From the NCBI GenBank assembly GCA_033807775.1, contig CM066314.1:40772001-40836000 (forward strand): a stretch of DNA of 64,000 nt. The letters are read 5' to 3'. The position numbers and the translations under genes are program-made. This DNA is from Saussurea involucrata (lineage: Eukaryota; Streptophyta; Magnoliopsida; Asterales; Asteraceae). The notes under the pieces are model-generated. The model searched no databases and was not told the origin of the DNA. It saw only the letters and a program-made list of their open reading frames with translations. Below, in pieces: positions 1 to 11,119 of this stretch (within the stretch, counting starts at the first letter, position 1; the number at the start of each line of letters is the position of its first letter).

Positions 1-193
1 GCATCATCGTGCGTCAGCGTGACGTCACGACTTTACCCTCTTTTCGACTTCCCTCTCTAGTTTGAATTGAACCGATTCAGTTCCAAGACAACCAAGGTAA
101 CTTTTGACACGTGTCATAACCTCGAACCCCCGACAAGCAAAATTTAAAAATCTTTTATTTGCCACTCCACTTTTTCAAATTTTGGGCGCAAAC
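1..193 (+). mobile_element. Element C: 3' internal end of a Tat-type LTR retrotransposon
   Basis: This stretch resembles the end of the internal region of element D just before its 3' LTR (about 13795-13978): both have the GTGACGTCACGAC block, then a run ending in a G-rich polypurine stretch (TTTTGGGCGCAAAC here, TTTTGGGGGCAAAC in D). It leads directly into an LTR that starts TGTTTGG. The rest of element C lies left of the window. No coding sequence is visible in it; in elements B and D the equivalent region is the upstream side of an antisense gene. Confidence 0.7.
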
Positions 194-1043
194 TGTTTGG
201 ACAAAATTTCATCAGTCTCGACCACGACCAAGGTAAGGAAAACACTTATTTTACTTCCCCATAGTAAGGTAAAATTATAGTACTTTGTCCCTTGGTTAAA
301 ATTCAAATCGTATGTTATCCACCTCACGACACTCGACCACGATGTCGTCTAGTTCTCACGACCGTCGCATAAGACCATACGACCTCGACCAACTAACGTT
401 CATTATGACTGTTATGTTTGTTCATTGTTTAATGCAGGAGTCAACGTCATTAATGACCAACGGCTACAACCAGTAAAGGGCCATTAACAGCATTAAAGAC
501 AACGTCCGTTACGACAGTTACGTAAAGCATTCAAGAAATCAATCAAAGCACCTGAAGGCTACAAATATAGAGTTCCATCATCATTGAAGGGGACCGCATC
601 CAAGAATCACACTATATACTCAAGAACATACGAAGAAAAGAACTTCCTCACAACAGATCGCTCTCGACGCATGACTCCCACGCTCAGCGCATAGTTTTTA
701 CGCACGACATGCAGACTATACACACGACGCACATTGTTTTTACATTCGAAGCACTTGTTACTTTACATTTCGAAGTCTTTCCTTCATTTGTATTGTAATC
801 TCTGTACGATCGACACCTGAAACATAAGGACATCGCCCCTGTTTGGTGACCATAGTGCAGCGACGACTTCCACAGTCGTCCGCGGGTTTTTTCCTCGTTG
901 AGGTTTTTCCCGCGTCGCCAAATTCTCTCTCTTTTACATTTTTTTATCTTAATCGCACGCTTTGTCGAGAGATTCTTTTCTTTAGTTGTTAAGCTCCACA
1001 ATCAAACTCAAGTTGTACTTGTGTGCGATTTTTGGCATTAACA
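194..1043 (+). repeat. Element C 3' LTR (850 bp)
   Basis: Begins TGTTTGGACAAAA after a polypurine stretch and ends GGCATTAACA, the same ends as the LTRs of A, B and D. Its inner end abuts the broken integrase gene of element A, read on the other strand. The simplest reading is that C inserted into A's integrase. The first five bases after it, GTCGC (1044-1048), are then the predicted target duplication, whose partner lies outside the window. Confidence 0.8.
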
Positions 1044-1950
1044 GTCGCCTTCTTGAAAGACTTTGATTTTGACATTTTTATTGAAATGTCGCTCGACCGC
1101 TTGCTTCTGCGACGCCATTCTAATCAAGGATGATTCTCTAAGCTCTTCGAGGGCGTCGAGGTTGTATCCTAAATCAACCAAGTTATGATCGACGGAGGTA
1201 TGCCTCGAAGTCGGGAGTTGGACTTCGATCGGCAAAACTGCTTCGCAGCCGTAGACCCGAGAGAAAGGGGTTTGTCCTGTGGACGTGCGTGGTGTCGTGC
1301 GATTTGCCCACAGGACCGAAGGGAGTTCTTCGACCCACTTTCCCTTTTCAGCTTTTAGCCTTTTTTTATCGAAGCAATAATGGTCTTATTGCTCGATTCA
1401 GCAAGTCCATTTGCTTGGGGATATCTGGGAGTCGAGGTCGTCAGCTTAATGTTTCTATCTTCACAGAACTGTTGAGTTCTGTTGCTTATGAACTGGGATC
1501 CATTGTCGCAGACAATTTCAGATGGAACCCCAAACCTGCATATGATGTTAGTCTGGATAAAAGAGATGACTTCTTTGTCACGAACTTGGGAAAATGCAGC
1601 CGCTTCGATCCATTTGGAAAAGTAATCTGTAAGTACAAGGAGGAATACCTTTTGCCCCGGAGCAGGTGGTAGCTTGCCGACAATATCCATTCCCCACCTC
1701 ATGAAGGGCCATGGGATAAGTGTCGAGTGCAAGGGTTCAGAGGGTTTATGAGACATACCTGAGTGTCGTTGACAGGGATCACAGTTCTGGACATACCTGG
1801 CGGCGTCTTGTCGCAGTGTTGGCCAAAAATATCCTTGTCGAGAGATACGATTAGCCAAACTGCGACCTCCTGAGTGATTGCCACACTCTCCATCGTGCAT
1901 TTCTTGAAGGATTTTCTGGATTTGACTTTTGCTGACGACGCATCTTAGAT
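1044..1950 (-). pseudogene. Element A integrase fragment (Tat Ty3/gypsy), frameshifted and truncated
   Basis: The minus strand encodes a retrotransposon integrase. The N-terminal HHCC zinc region is seen as MHDGECGNHSGG and later CDPCQRH. The catalytic core has the first D in MDIVG, the second in CDNGSQF and the glutamate in GLAES. A C-terminal piece (LEELRESS through VFQEGD, about 1044-1235) follows after a frameshift or stop near 1355. A second frameshift near 1950 separates it from the RNase H upstream. The reading is cut off exactly where the element C LTR ends (1043), so the C terminus lies beyond the inserted element, left of the window. It is not functional as it stands. Confidence 0.85.
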
Positions 1951-2694
1951 TTAAGCCCGTCGATAGAGCCTATCTCCGATCATGACGTATTTGGATGCTT
2001 TAAATCTGATCTTTCGAGCTTCCATCTTGTCTTCTAGGAGCTGGTCGTGCATGAGGAAATTTCGGATATCGCACGACCAATCATCTTCTTCGTCTTCGAT
2101 CTGGATGACATCAATGTTTTCGATGGACGATGTCGCCAGATGGATCATGGGTATAGCGTCAAATATTGGTTCGACCAGAGCAGACCCAAGGTTTGCTAAA
2201 GTGTCGTCCTGAGTATTCTGGTCCCTTGGAATCTGTTCAATAGAAAAAAATTTAAATATTTCGGATTTTTCTCTTGCTACCTTTAGGTACGCTGTCATTT
2301 TTGAATCTTTAGCCGCGAATTCTCCATTCATTTGGTTCACGAACAGGAGAGAATCGCTTTTAACATGCAACACAGTTGCCCTCGAGTCATGGGCCATATT
2401 CATTCCCACGATCAGGGCTTCGTATTCGGCTTCGTTGTTGGTGATTTTGAAGTCGCATCGGACTGAATATACCATCTTGCCCCCCTGTGGTGACTTTCAG
2501 ACGACGCCTAGTCCTGAACCTCTAACGTTGGATGATCCGTCGACATGTAAAATCCAAGGCACGTCGTCGTGAGTCGCCACAGTTGACACTTCGAGATCTG
2601 CTTCTTTCTCCAATTCAGGGCTGAAATCAGCAATAAAATCTGCCAAGGCTTGCGATTTGATGGCAGTCCTGGGCTTGAAATCGATATGCTCCAC
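1951..2694 (-). pseudogene. Element A second (archaeal-type) RNase H, frameshifted
   Basis: Two minus-strand pieces (2497-2694 and 1951-2475) together carry the acidic residues of an RNase H fold: D in HVDGSS, E in NNEAEYEAL, D in VKSDSLL and a late D in the RDQNTQDD segment. This domain lies downstream of the reverse transcriptase with its own RNase H (YYVSKSLL, ETRYSSMEK), so the element has two RNase H modules. The extra module is a known hallmark of the plant Tat lineage of Ty3/gypsy elements. A stop or frameshift near 2480-2500 splits it, and another near 2690 separates it from the RT frame. Confidence 0.8.
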
Positions 2695-4148
2695 TTTGCT
2701 AAGTGACCTGTCAACTCAGGTTTCCTCAAAACAGACTTAAGAGGAAAGTTAGTCACGAATGTAATAGGATGCGATTCAAAATAATGTCGTAATTTCTTAA
2801 CAGCTGTGACTAGCGATAAAAGCAATTTTTCCATAGAGGAATACCTGGTTTCTGCGTCCAAGAGAGATTTACTTACATAGTAGATCGGCAATTGTTGTTT
2901 TTCATCTTCGAGCGTTAGGACGGCACTTACTGCATTTGGACTGACAACCAAATATAGCTGCAAGACCTCATTATCGTGAGGTTTCGACAATAAGGGAGGC
3001 GACATCATGTACTCTTTAAGCTTTTGCAATGCTTGCTCGTGATCATCGGTCCAGTTGAAGCCTCTATTTTTCCTGAGGACATTGTAAAACAGATGGCATT
3101 TATCTGAGGATCGAGAGATAAAGCTGTTCAAAGCTGCCACCCGACCAGTAAGCCTTTGGACTTCTTTGAAGTTTCTCGGGGATTTGATTTCGATAATGGC
3201 TTTGATTTGGTCGGGATTAGCCTCGATTCCTCGACGAGTGACCATGTAGCCCAAGAACTTTCCATCACTGACACCGAAGGAACACTTTGTCGGGTTAAGC
3301 TTCATGTTATACTTCTGAAGAACGTTGAACGATTGCCTCAAGTGCTCGATGTGGTCGACTGCTTGCTTCGACTTGACGAGCATGTCGTCGATATAAACTT
3401 CCATTGTGTAGCCAAGGTGATCTTTGAACATTTTATTCACCAGACGCTGGTAGGTAGAACCTGCATTTTTTAGTCCAAAAGGCATAACGTTATAACAGTA
3501 AATACCTCGATCTGTCATGAACGCAGTTTTCTCTTGCTCCTCGACGTGCATTAGGATCTGATTGTATCCGGAGTAAGCATCCATGAACGTCAATAGTTCA
3601 TGCCCCGCTGTCGGGTCGACCATGGCATCGATGTGTGGCAATGGAAATGGATCTTTCGGACAAGCTTTGTTGAGATCGGTGAAGCCGATACAGATTCTCC
3701 ACTTGCCATTTTTCTTCGCCACGACCACGACGTTAGCAAGCCAATCGGGAGATTTTACTTCGTGAATTTTTCCTGTCTTGAGGAGATTGTCGACTTCGTC
3801 ATTTATCACCTTATTCCTTTCAGGAGCAAATTTCCTTCGCTTTTGCTTGATTGGCTTGAATGACGGATCGACGTTGAGCTTATGGGAGATGACATCAGGA
3901 TCGATACCGACCATATCTTCATGCGACCAAGCAAAACAATCGGCATGTTCCTGCAAGAAACATATTAGCTTGTCTTTAATGTTGGGATCGAGGGATGATC
4001 CTATAAATACTTTTTGATCAGGCTTGCTCTGATCTAGGACGATCTCTTCCAAGCGATAGTCATCGACTATCGTAGGGGAATCTTGTGCATCCTCGAGCTC
4101 TTCGTGCATCTGGGCAATGATTTGCTCTGGAATTTTGAAGCCTGCCAT
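2508..4148 (-). pseudogene. Element A pol: reverse transcriptase-RNase H, ATG directly after the leader, no gag
   Basis: A 546-codon minus-strand reading frame. RT motifs occur in order: KKNGKWRICIGFTDLNKACP, then FMDAYSGYNQI, then VMPFGLKNAGSTYQ, and the catalytic YIDDM at about residues 252-256. The connection and first RNase H follow (YYVSKSLL, ETRYSSMEK). The last ~55 codons are out of frame with the true RNase H continuation, so a frameshift lies near 2690-2700. The start ATG sits only about 100 bases after the LTR and primer site. Gag, the zinc knuckle and protease are absent, and the protein begins in the short spacer that normally lies between protease and RT. Alone the element cannot form particles and would need gag in trans. 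Confidence 0.85.
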
Positions 4149-4230
4149 TCTCCTGAAAAAGGAAATAGAAGAAACTCCAAGAAACCGTTAGTATGACGCA
4201 CGTTTGTCGAAGATTTTCTCTAGATGGGCC

Positions 4231-4245
4231 CCATGGTGGGCGCCA
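4231..4245 (-). other. Element A primer-binding site
   Basis: On the minus strand the LTR end TTAACA is followed by GTT and then TGGCGCCCACCATGG. TGGCGCC matches the start of the element D site (8675). The cognate tRNA was not identified. Confidence 0.6.
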
Positions 4246-4248
4246 AAC

Positions 4249-5084
4249 TGTTAATGCCAAAAATCGCACAAAAGTACAACTTGAGGTTGATTGTGGAGCT
4301 TAACAACTAGAGAAAGAAATCTCTCGACAAAGCGTGCGACAAAGACAGAAAATGTAAAAGAGACAAAGATTTTTGGTGACGCGGGAAAAACCTCAACGAG
4401 GAAAAAACCCGCGGACGACTGTGCAAGTCGTCGCTGCACTATGGTCGCCAAACAGGGGCGATGTCCTTATGTTTCGGGTGTCGACCGTACAGAGATTACA
4501 ATACAAATGAAAGAAAGATTTCGAAATGTAAAGTAACAAGTGTTTTGAATGTGAAAACAATGTGCGTCGTGTGTAAAAATAAAGTGTCGTGTGCAAATGT
4601 CGTGCGTCGAGAGCGATTCTTCAAGAGAAAGTTCTTCGTGATGAATGTTCTTCTGAGTTCAGATGATTGTGTCTGATGTCCGATGTCCCTTGAAATGATG
4701 GTTGAGCTTGGTATTTGTAGTCTTCGGGTGTTTTAATTGGCTCATTAAGTGTTTTGATAACTGTCGTAACGTTCACTGGATTAAATCTTCATAACCGATC
4801 TCGTCGGTTATAGCCGTTGTTCATCAATGGCATTGATTCCTGCATTAAACACTGAACAAACGTAACACTAATATCGCCCGTTATTTGGTCGAGGTCGCAT
4901 GGTTCTATGTGACGGTCGTGTGAAATTAGCGACATCGTAGTCGAGTGTCGTGAGGTAAACAACTTTCGATCTCAACTCTAGTCAGGGGATAAAATGCTCA
5001 TGATTTTACCTTACCAAAGAAAAGAGAAGTAAGTGTTTCTCTTACCTTGGTCGTGGTTGAGACTGGTGAAATTTTGCCCAAACA
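4249..5084 (-). repeat. Element A 5' LTR (836 bp)
   Basis: On the minus strand it begins TGTTTGGGCAAAAT (at 5084) and ends TTTTTGGCATTAACA (at 4249), followed by the primer site and a leader very similar to that of element D. Its outer end lies inside exon 4 of the antisense gene of element B, which shows that A inserted into B. GTTCT (5085-5089) is the predicted target duplication; its partner is outside the window. Confidence 0.85.
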
Positions 5085-6664
5085 GTTCTTCCTCCCGAAC
5101 TTTACGCTCACCCTCCTGTGCTCACTGAAGTTCTTCAGCGACGGAAGGGTCGACCTTCTGGAGCTCCTCCAGTTGGCCGAAAAGGCACAATGACGCCTGA
5201 AACGCCTGCAGTCGCACGAAAAATTTATGGTAAGTCTATCTTATAAGAGAGGAAAAATCATACGATATAAAACAAAAGGGACATACCAGAAAGGAGAGTC
5301 CTGCGACATGAGACCCCGTCTCATCCACAGAAACGCCCCGATAGCGTTTTTTAAAGGCTGGCAGGAGAAATTTTCCCAAGTTTGGGAAAATCTTCGCCCT
5401 GTCCAAGATGCCATCCACCAGGAAGTTCGACGGCAACGGAAAGTTAACCGTCATAACTTCAGGGGTCTCCTCGACCTGAGGACCTTTCCCCTTATCCCCT
5501 GCAACGGACGATATCACCGGCGATGGCATCGCCCCAGGCACACCCGGAGACGTCTTCGCCTTCTTGGAGTGGAGACCGTCGTAGGCTCTCCACACGTCGA
5601 CGACGGTTCCCTTAGGGGAACCGACTTCATTTTTTTCAAAACCTCCGACCCTGAAGTCGGAGGGTCCTTCCTCTTCAGCTCCTTGGCCTTCCGGGCTAGA
5701 GCCAGTTGCGATTCCTTCTTCGACTTGCCCGAAACAGTCTGCATCTCTGAATCGCCAACAAAAAATGACAAGTGTCAGGTATTATCGTATGACTTAAAAT
5801 AAAAAATTGTACGATTAACACTTACTCGTCGAAGTCTCTTGTCGACTTCTCTCTTCGGCTTCTGAAGTTCCAACGGTCGTACGACTAGGAGAGTCGAACA
5901 ATTCTTTGACGCAACAAGAAAAAAGTCTTGCGACTTTCTCTTTGGAATCAGAGGCTGACCCAACTGCAGTAAAGTTGATATCTGAAACGAGCAACAAAAA
6001 CTCAGCAGAAAACAAAAGCTAAACGCTGAAAAACATACGACGGGTTAAAATTTATACCCCTGGTGTTCCACCCAGATGCGACCCAGGAAGTATCCTCGTT
6101 TATACGATCGAGCGTCAGCACCCGACCGATAACATATTTGGCCTTCCACCCGCGGTCATGGACCAGGGTGTCAGGAACCAGAGTATGTCCGCCTCTCAGC
6201 TTGGAGGACAGGCTATATCGATGATAGTCGTCCGACTTAACGTCAAACGCCGTCAAAAGATCGCTCACCGTGAAAGGCGACTCCCAATCAGCGGTGATCC
6301 GATCGATCTCCTGAAAAGTCTGCCAAAGTTTGGGCAAGATCTGTCCAGGCGATAGGTCAAAAGCATCCAAAAACTCCCTGACCAGGGGAGAAAAGGGCCA
6401 CCTAAATCCTATTCTAAAAGGATACTCGTATAAGACGAAGAATCCTCTTAGGCGATCCGCCGGTCTAAGTTGGTCGGACGTGTATAGTCGGACCTCGGCT
6501 GGTATGCCCGCCGACAACCTAAAGGCTTCCACCTCCTCCTTTTAGTGGAAAGAGCACGCTGGCTCGGAGGAGACAGAAAAATCAGGGACAGAAACTTGTG
6601 CTACGTACAGGTCCATGAGGTCCCTATACGCAGTAGTCTTCCTAGCTATCAAATTTTTCCGCAT
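5085..6664 (-). pseudogene. Element B antisense gene, decayed four-exon copy
   Basis: Minus-strand exons with GT-AG borders: 6664-6058, 5981-5826, 5746-5287, and 5205 down to the element A insertion at 5085. Intron positions and phases match the intact gene in element D. The protein has the same N-terminal block (LYEYPFRIGFRWPF, then LSPGQILPKLW) and the same exon-3 end (EVMTVNF, NLGKFLLP). That block resembles the plant retroelement-associated family known as 'putative gypsy type transposon' (PF04195, from memory). Damage: an in-frame TAA at codon 41 (6544-6542), a one-base net frameshift in exon 3 near 5590, a TGA in exon 4 (5124-5122), and interruption by element A. It runs opposite to the element's own transcription. 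Confidence 0.75.
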
Positions 6665-6810
6665 GGTTAAAAGAGTGTAGATCGTACCTTAGATCTCTAA
6701 AACCTCGAAACGATCAAGCGAAAGCACCGGTAGATCTCTTCGGAATCTCTCTAAACGTCTCTCTCGAAAAATATCGCAAGCGTAGAAAGAAAAGATCTCC
6801 ATGAGCGCGA

Positions 6811-6818
6811 TATTTATA
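6811..6818 (-). promoter_or_regulatory. TATA box of the element B antisense gene
   Basis: TATAAATA on the minus strand, about 150 bases upstream of the ATG at 6664. Element D has a TATA-like site in the equivalent position, suggesting the antisense gene has its own promoter. Confidence 0.45.
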
Positions 6819-7089
6819 GCAACGTCGTGTCAAGTCGATCCGGTGGATGGTCGACAGCTGTCCACCACCTTTTCGCATGCAACATGCCGATGAACGACAC
6901 CTGTCCTCTAACGGCTCCACGCCTCTGATACGTCGTCATGACATCACGACCACTTCGTCTCCCTTGGTCCAAATCGAACCAAGACGGTTGGGATTCGACC
7001 AGCACCTCTCCCTATGCGACACGTGTCAAATCACTTTGTCGGATTTAAAATTCGAATTTCACGCCTAATTTCAAATTTTGGGGGCAAAC

Positions 7090-7718
7090 TGTTTGGGTAA
7101 AAATTCACACCTCACGACCGACGATAGATAACTCATATGACTTTTATATAAGACCACTCTTGTATTAAGATAAGGTCTTACAGGTTATTTACGATCGAAC
7201 ATTTGGTCGTACATTTCCATGTTGGTCGTATGATCCATACGACCGACGTCCAAGACTCAAGACGGTCGTACGATTACACTAACCGTTAACAGTCAACATC
7301 CGTTTCTTTTGTTCATTAATGCAGGTCCACGAGCAATCATGGTACAATGGCCAGTAACAGACGAGCTCTTAATAACATTAAAGACCCGACAGCGGTTACA
7401 AAACAAGTCATCAAGACGCATTTATTGCCGACAAAAGCTATATAAAGGCATGCTCTACATTCGAATGAGACACGAATATACAGAGCTACACATATCGAAA
7501 AATCACAACATCCAACATCTACACTCATTTCTACATTTCTTACGCAATACAACAGTGATCAACAGAATCATTTGAATGCATATCGCTTACGCAAGATTCG
7601 CACGACTCACACGACAACAGCTCATTTCGCACGATTTACGCACGACGCACAACTTTATCTTACGATTAAGTTTGTTTTTTCTCTTATTGTAATATGTTGT
7701 ACACAAAACACTTGTTAC
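7090..7718 (+). repeat. Element B 3' LTR, left part
   Basis: Starts TGTTTGGGTAAAA after the polypurine stretch TTTTGGGGGCAAAC. It is broken at 7718 by element D, with the target duplication GTTAC at 7714-7718, and resumes at 14937. Joined length is 849 bp, matching the 836-850 bp of the A and C LTRs. Confidence 0.85.
7714..7718. repeat. Element D target-site duplication, left copy
   Basis: GTTAC, identical to 14932-14936. Confidence 0.9.
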
Positions 7719-8671
7719 TGTTTGGGCAAAAAATCACGTTGTACGACCACGACCAAAGCAGGTAAAACGCACGTTATAATCCAAATCTTGTATTAAGATA
7801 AGGTCTCGACAAGAACCCAGAAAACATCTGTCGTCTCCCGTAAAAGGTAAGTCGTACGTCTCCCATGACGCTCGACCATAGCATCGCCCGTCCCGTACGA
7901 CCATCGCGTAAGATCATTGCACCTTCGACCAAAGCTAACGTTAACCTTGACTGTTACGTTTGTTAAGTATTTAATGCAGGAGTCAAAGCCATTAACAGCA
8001 AGCAGCCGTAACGGACGAAGAGCATTATGGATAATCACTCCGGCGACCGTTTCCAACCGTTGTAGCCGTTGATCAAATCATTAATGGAGCAAATCGATGG
8101 CACGAAGACTACAAAAGTCAAGCTAAAGTCTCATTTCAAAGGACATCAGTTAACCTCCAATATACATCAGCGAACATCACCAAACAGCAGAGAAAATCAT
8201 CCAAACTCATAGCAAAGAACATTCAAACTCTGGAGATCAAGTACTGATAGCCAGAACCTTACAGCGAACTCAAGAACATTCGAAAGAAAGCTCAAGTATC
8301 GCTCTCGACGCACGACAACAGACCTCGACCAACAGTTGATTACACTTTGTATTCACACGACAAACACCTGTTTTTACATTTAAACACTTGTACTTTACAT
8401 TTCGAAGATTTTCCTTCATTTGTATTGTAATCATCGTACGACCGACGCCAGTACCAAGGACGTCGCCCCTGATTGGCGACCATAGTGCAGCGACGACACC
8501 CATTGTCGTCCGCATGTTTTTTCCTCGCTTGAGGTTTTTCCTGCGTCATCAAATCCCTTGTCTCGTTTATTTTTTCCCTCGTCGCACGTCTCGTCGAAAG
8601 ATCCTTTCTTTAGTTGATTAAGTCCACATCGACCTTAAGTTGTCCCTTTGGTGCGATTTTTGGCATTAACA
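7719..8671 (+). repeat. Element D 5' LTR (953 bp)
   Basis: Starts TGTTTGGGCAAAAAATCACG and ends TTTTTGGCATTAACA. It has the same length as the 3' LTR at 13979-14931. Short reading frames inside it are not genes. Confidence 0.92.
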
Positions 8672-8674
8672 GTT

Positions 8675-8691
8675 TGGCGCCATCCGTGGGA
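8675..8691 (+). other. Element D primer-binding site
   Basis: TGGCGCCATCCGTGGGA, three bases after the LTR end. It shares TGGCGCC with element A. The tRNA primer was not identified. Confidence 0.6.
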
Positions 8692-8773
8692 CTACATCTA
8701 GAGAAAATCCTCGACGAACGTGCACCCTACTAACAGTTTCTTGGAGTTTTTTCTGCTCTCTATTGCAGGAACA

Positions 8774-11055
8774 ATGGCAGCCCCTGGAAATCCGCAGCAA
8801 GCTGTTGCTCAGATGTATCAGGAGCTCGAAGTCGCCAGGAATCAGCTCAATGCAATGGCAGAGCAGAATCCAAGAGCAGCTGAGGAGATCGCGCGGTTAA
8901 GAAATCCTCTTGGGCCTCAAACTGGTCCTAGGCCATTCATGCAGAACCCAATTCCAAGATCGTTAGACCAGAATGGCCCTAGACCATTTATCCTGAATCC
9001 AGGTTCATCCGCGCAGAATCAACATCCAGGCCCGTTCATGCAGAATCAACAGCCAGGGCCGTTCAACCCAAATCCTCAGTTTGGGACAGTTCCTCCTCAG
9101 CACATAAGGCCACCACCTGTAAATAATAGGTCTCAGCCATTACAAGGGTCGCAGCATTTCCAGCAGGGGTCGCAACCATTTCAGCAGCCATTTCAGAATG
9201 GACCTCAAGGTGGATCTCAGCCACTCCACGGTGGATCGCAGCCTTTCCAGCAGGGACCACAATCGTTTCAGAATGGACCGCAGCAATTCCAATATGGGTC
9301 GCAGCCATATTCTGTTCCATTCAACGATCCCGTCGCCCAGGGACCAATCCCTCGACAGGGGCAAATCCTGATCTTAACGATCCCGTTGCCCAGCGTTTAA
9401 AGATGTTAGAAGACCAAAATGAGCGCGTCCTATCCTTGCTCGCTAAGTTGCCTGGGGCAGTCGTGCCTGTCGACGTCGAGCATCGCTCGGGATATCAGGC
9501 GTCGCCCTTCATCAACGAGATTGCCACCGTCGAGGTCCCAAAGAAGTATAACATTCCTGCCTTCACTCCCAAATATTCTGGTGTGACTGATCCGACTGAG
9601 CACGTCGCGCAGTATAAGCAACTCATGTGGACAATCTCGATCCCATTTATGTACCAGGAAGTATGCATGTGTAAGAGTTTCGGAGCAACTCTCACTGGTC
9701 CAGCTCTCCAATGGTTAATCAATCTCAAACCCAAGTCCATCGGGTCGTTTGCTGAGTTGGTTAACCAGTTCTCCCAGCAATTCGCCAGCAGTCGTAAGAT
9801 GGAGAAGCAGACCAGCGACCTATATTACATCATGCAGAAAGCTAATGAGTCTATTCGAAGATATTTCAATAGATTCAATGCCGAAATGATCAGCATCCGC
9901 AATTGCGACGTCAAAACCGCGATCGAAGCTTATAAGCGTGGTCTGGACGATAGTTCGGGTCTATACACCGACCTGACCAAATATCCCCCGGAGAATTTCG
10001 AAGACGTCCGAGCTCGAACCTTAGCATATATGAGGGTAGAAGATGATGCCGCCTTTCGTCGCAAGCACACTGACGACAAGAAGTCGTTAGGCGTCAGAAA
10101 GCCAGAATTCAAGACAAAGGCTGTTTCCAGAATAGAGCCAGCGCGCCAAATTTCAAATGTTCGTTTCAAGACGAAAGAAGAGGCCCAAACCGCGACTAAG
10201 TTCACTCAGTACCCCAAGATATCATCTTACGGATTCAAAGGATCTGCTAAGGAATTAGTCGAAGTTCTGAAAGGTACCCAAGCTACCATTCGATGGCCAA
10301 AGACGTCCGACCTGGACGATGCTAAGAAAGACAAATCAAAGTGGTGCGACTTCCATGTCGATCATGGTCATGCGACAGACGACTGTATCGCATTGAAGAA
10401 GGAACTAGCATATCATTTTCCGAAAGGAAATCTCAAAGATATCATCGATAATGTCGCTATTCCAGCTAAAAGCCATCGACCGTCGACCCCCAAGCACGCA
10501 AAAGTCGTCAATTGCATCACCGGTGGTTCAGACGTATGTGGTCTGACGTATTCCGCGGCCAAGCGTCATGCCAGTCAAGCGCCCGATGATCGGCCTATTC
10601 CGCGCTCGTTCAGACCCAAAGGAGATTTGGAGCTAGAAGCCATGAAGATTGTGTTCAACCAAGTCGACCTCGGCGACTCGTACCTAAAGCATCACGACGG
10701 GTTGATCATTCAACTCACGGTCGGTAACTGTCTAACGCGTAGAGTCTTGATCGACGGGGGCAGCTCAGCAAATGTTATTTTTCTCAACACCATCAAAGCC
10801 ATGGGAATCGATCGCTCGGAAATCACCCGACGTTCGACGACTTTGGTCGGTTTCAATGGAGAAGCGACGAGCACCTTCGGAGAGATAATCTTGCCCGTCT
10901 ACGCCGGAGGAGTCAACAAGCAGACCAAGTTCAGTGTCATCGATTGTGCATCGGCCTATAACATCATCTTAGGACGACCATGGATCCATGATATGAAAGT
11001 CGTTCCCTCGACGTATCATCAAATGTTGAAATTCCCGACGCCATGGGGAATCTAG
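8774..11055 (+). pseudogene. Element D gag-protease, frame disrupted at a 53-bp duplication
   Basis: Translation from the ATG at 8774 gives a Gln/Pro/Gly-rich N-terminal part to 9400. The main Gag-protease part continues in another frame from about 9345 through 9403 to 11055. The second part has the capsid-like region (ALQWLINLKP, FSQQFASSR), a zinc knuckle (CDFHVDHGHATDDC, about residues 315-328 counted from 9403), and a protease with active site LIDGGSSAN (about 449) and ILGRPWIH (about 522). An 18-bp direct repeat (9323-9340 and 9376-9393, one mismatch) 53 bases apart explains the frame change. The TAG at 11053 also looks premature, because Tat-like coding continues in frame (through ARECY) to a TAA at 11119. 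No pol follows. Confidence 0.85.
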
Positions 11056-11119
11056 GAGATCAAGAGTGAGCCAAAAGTCGCTCGTGAATGCTACAAGTCT
11101 ACCTTGAAGCCAAGAAAAT

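Noticed and set aside
3156..4017. Plus-strand frames opposite element A RT
   Set aside because: Shadows of the RT coding sequence.
194..5084. Reading the inward-facing LTRs as terminal inverted repeats of one DNA transposon
   Set aside because: Each LTR has retrotransposon context on its own outer or inner side (polypurine stretch before C, primer site and leader after A), so nested insertion explains it better.
8270..8621. Short frames on both strands in the element D LTR and the equivalent ones at 14530-14881
   Set aside because: They lie wholly within LTRs, have no domain, and recur only because the LTRs are duplicated.
9063..9364. Minus-strand frames opposite the gag N terminus
   Set aside because: They mirror the Gln/Pro-rich repeats of gag on the sense strand and lack independent support.
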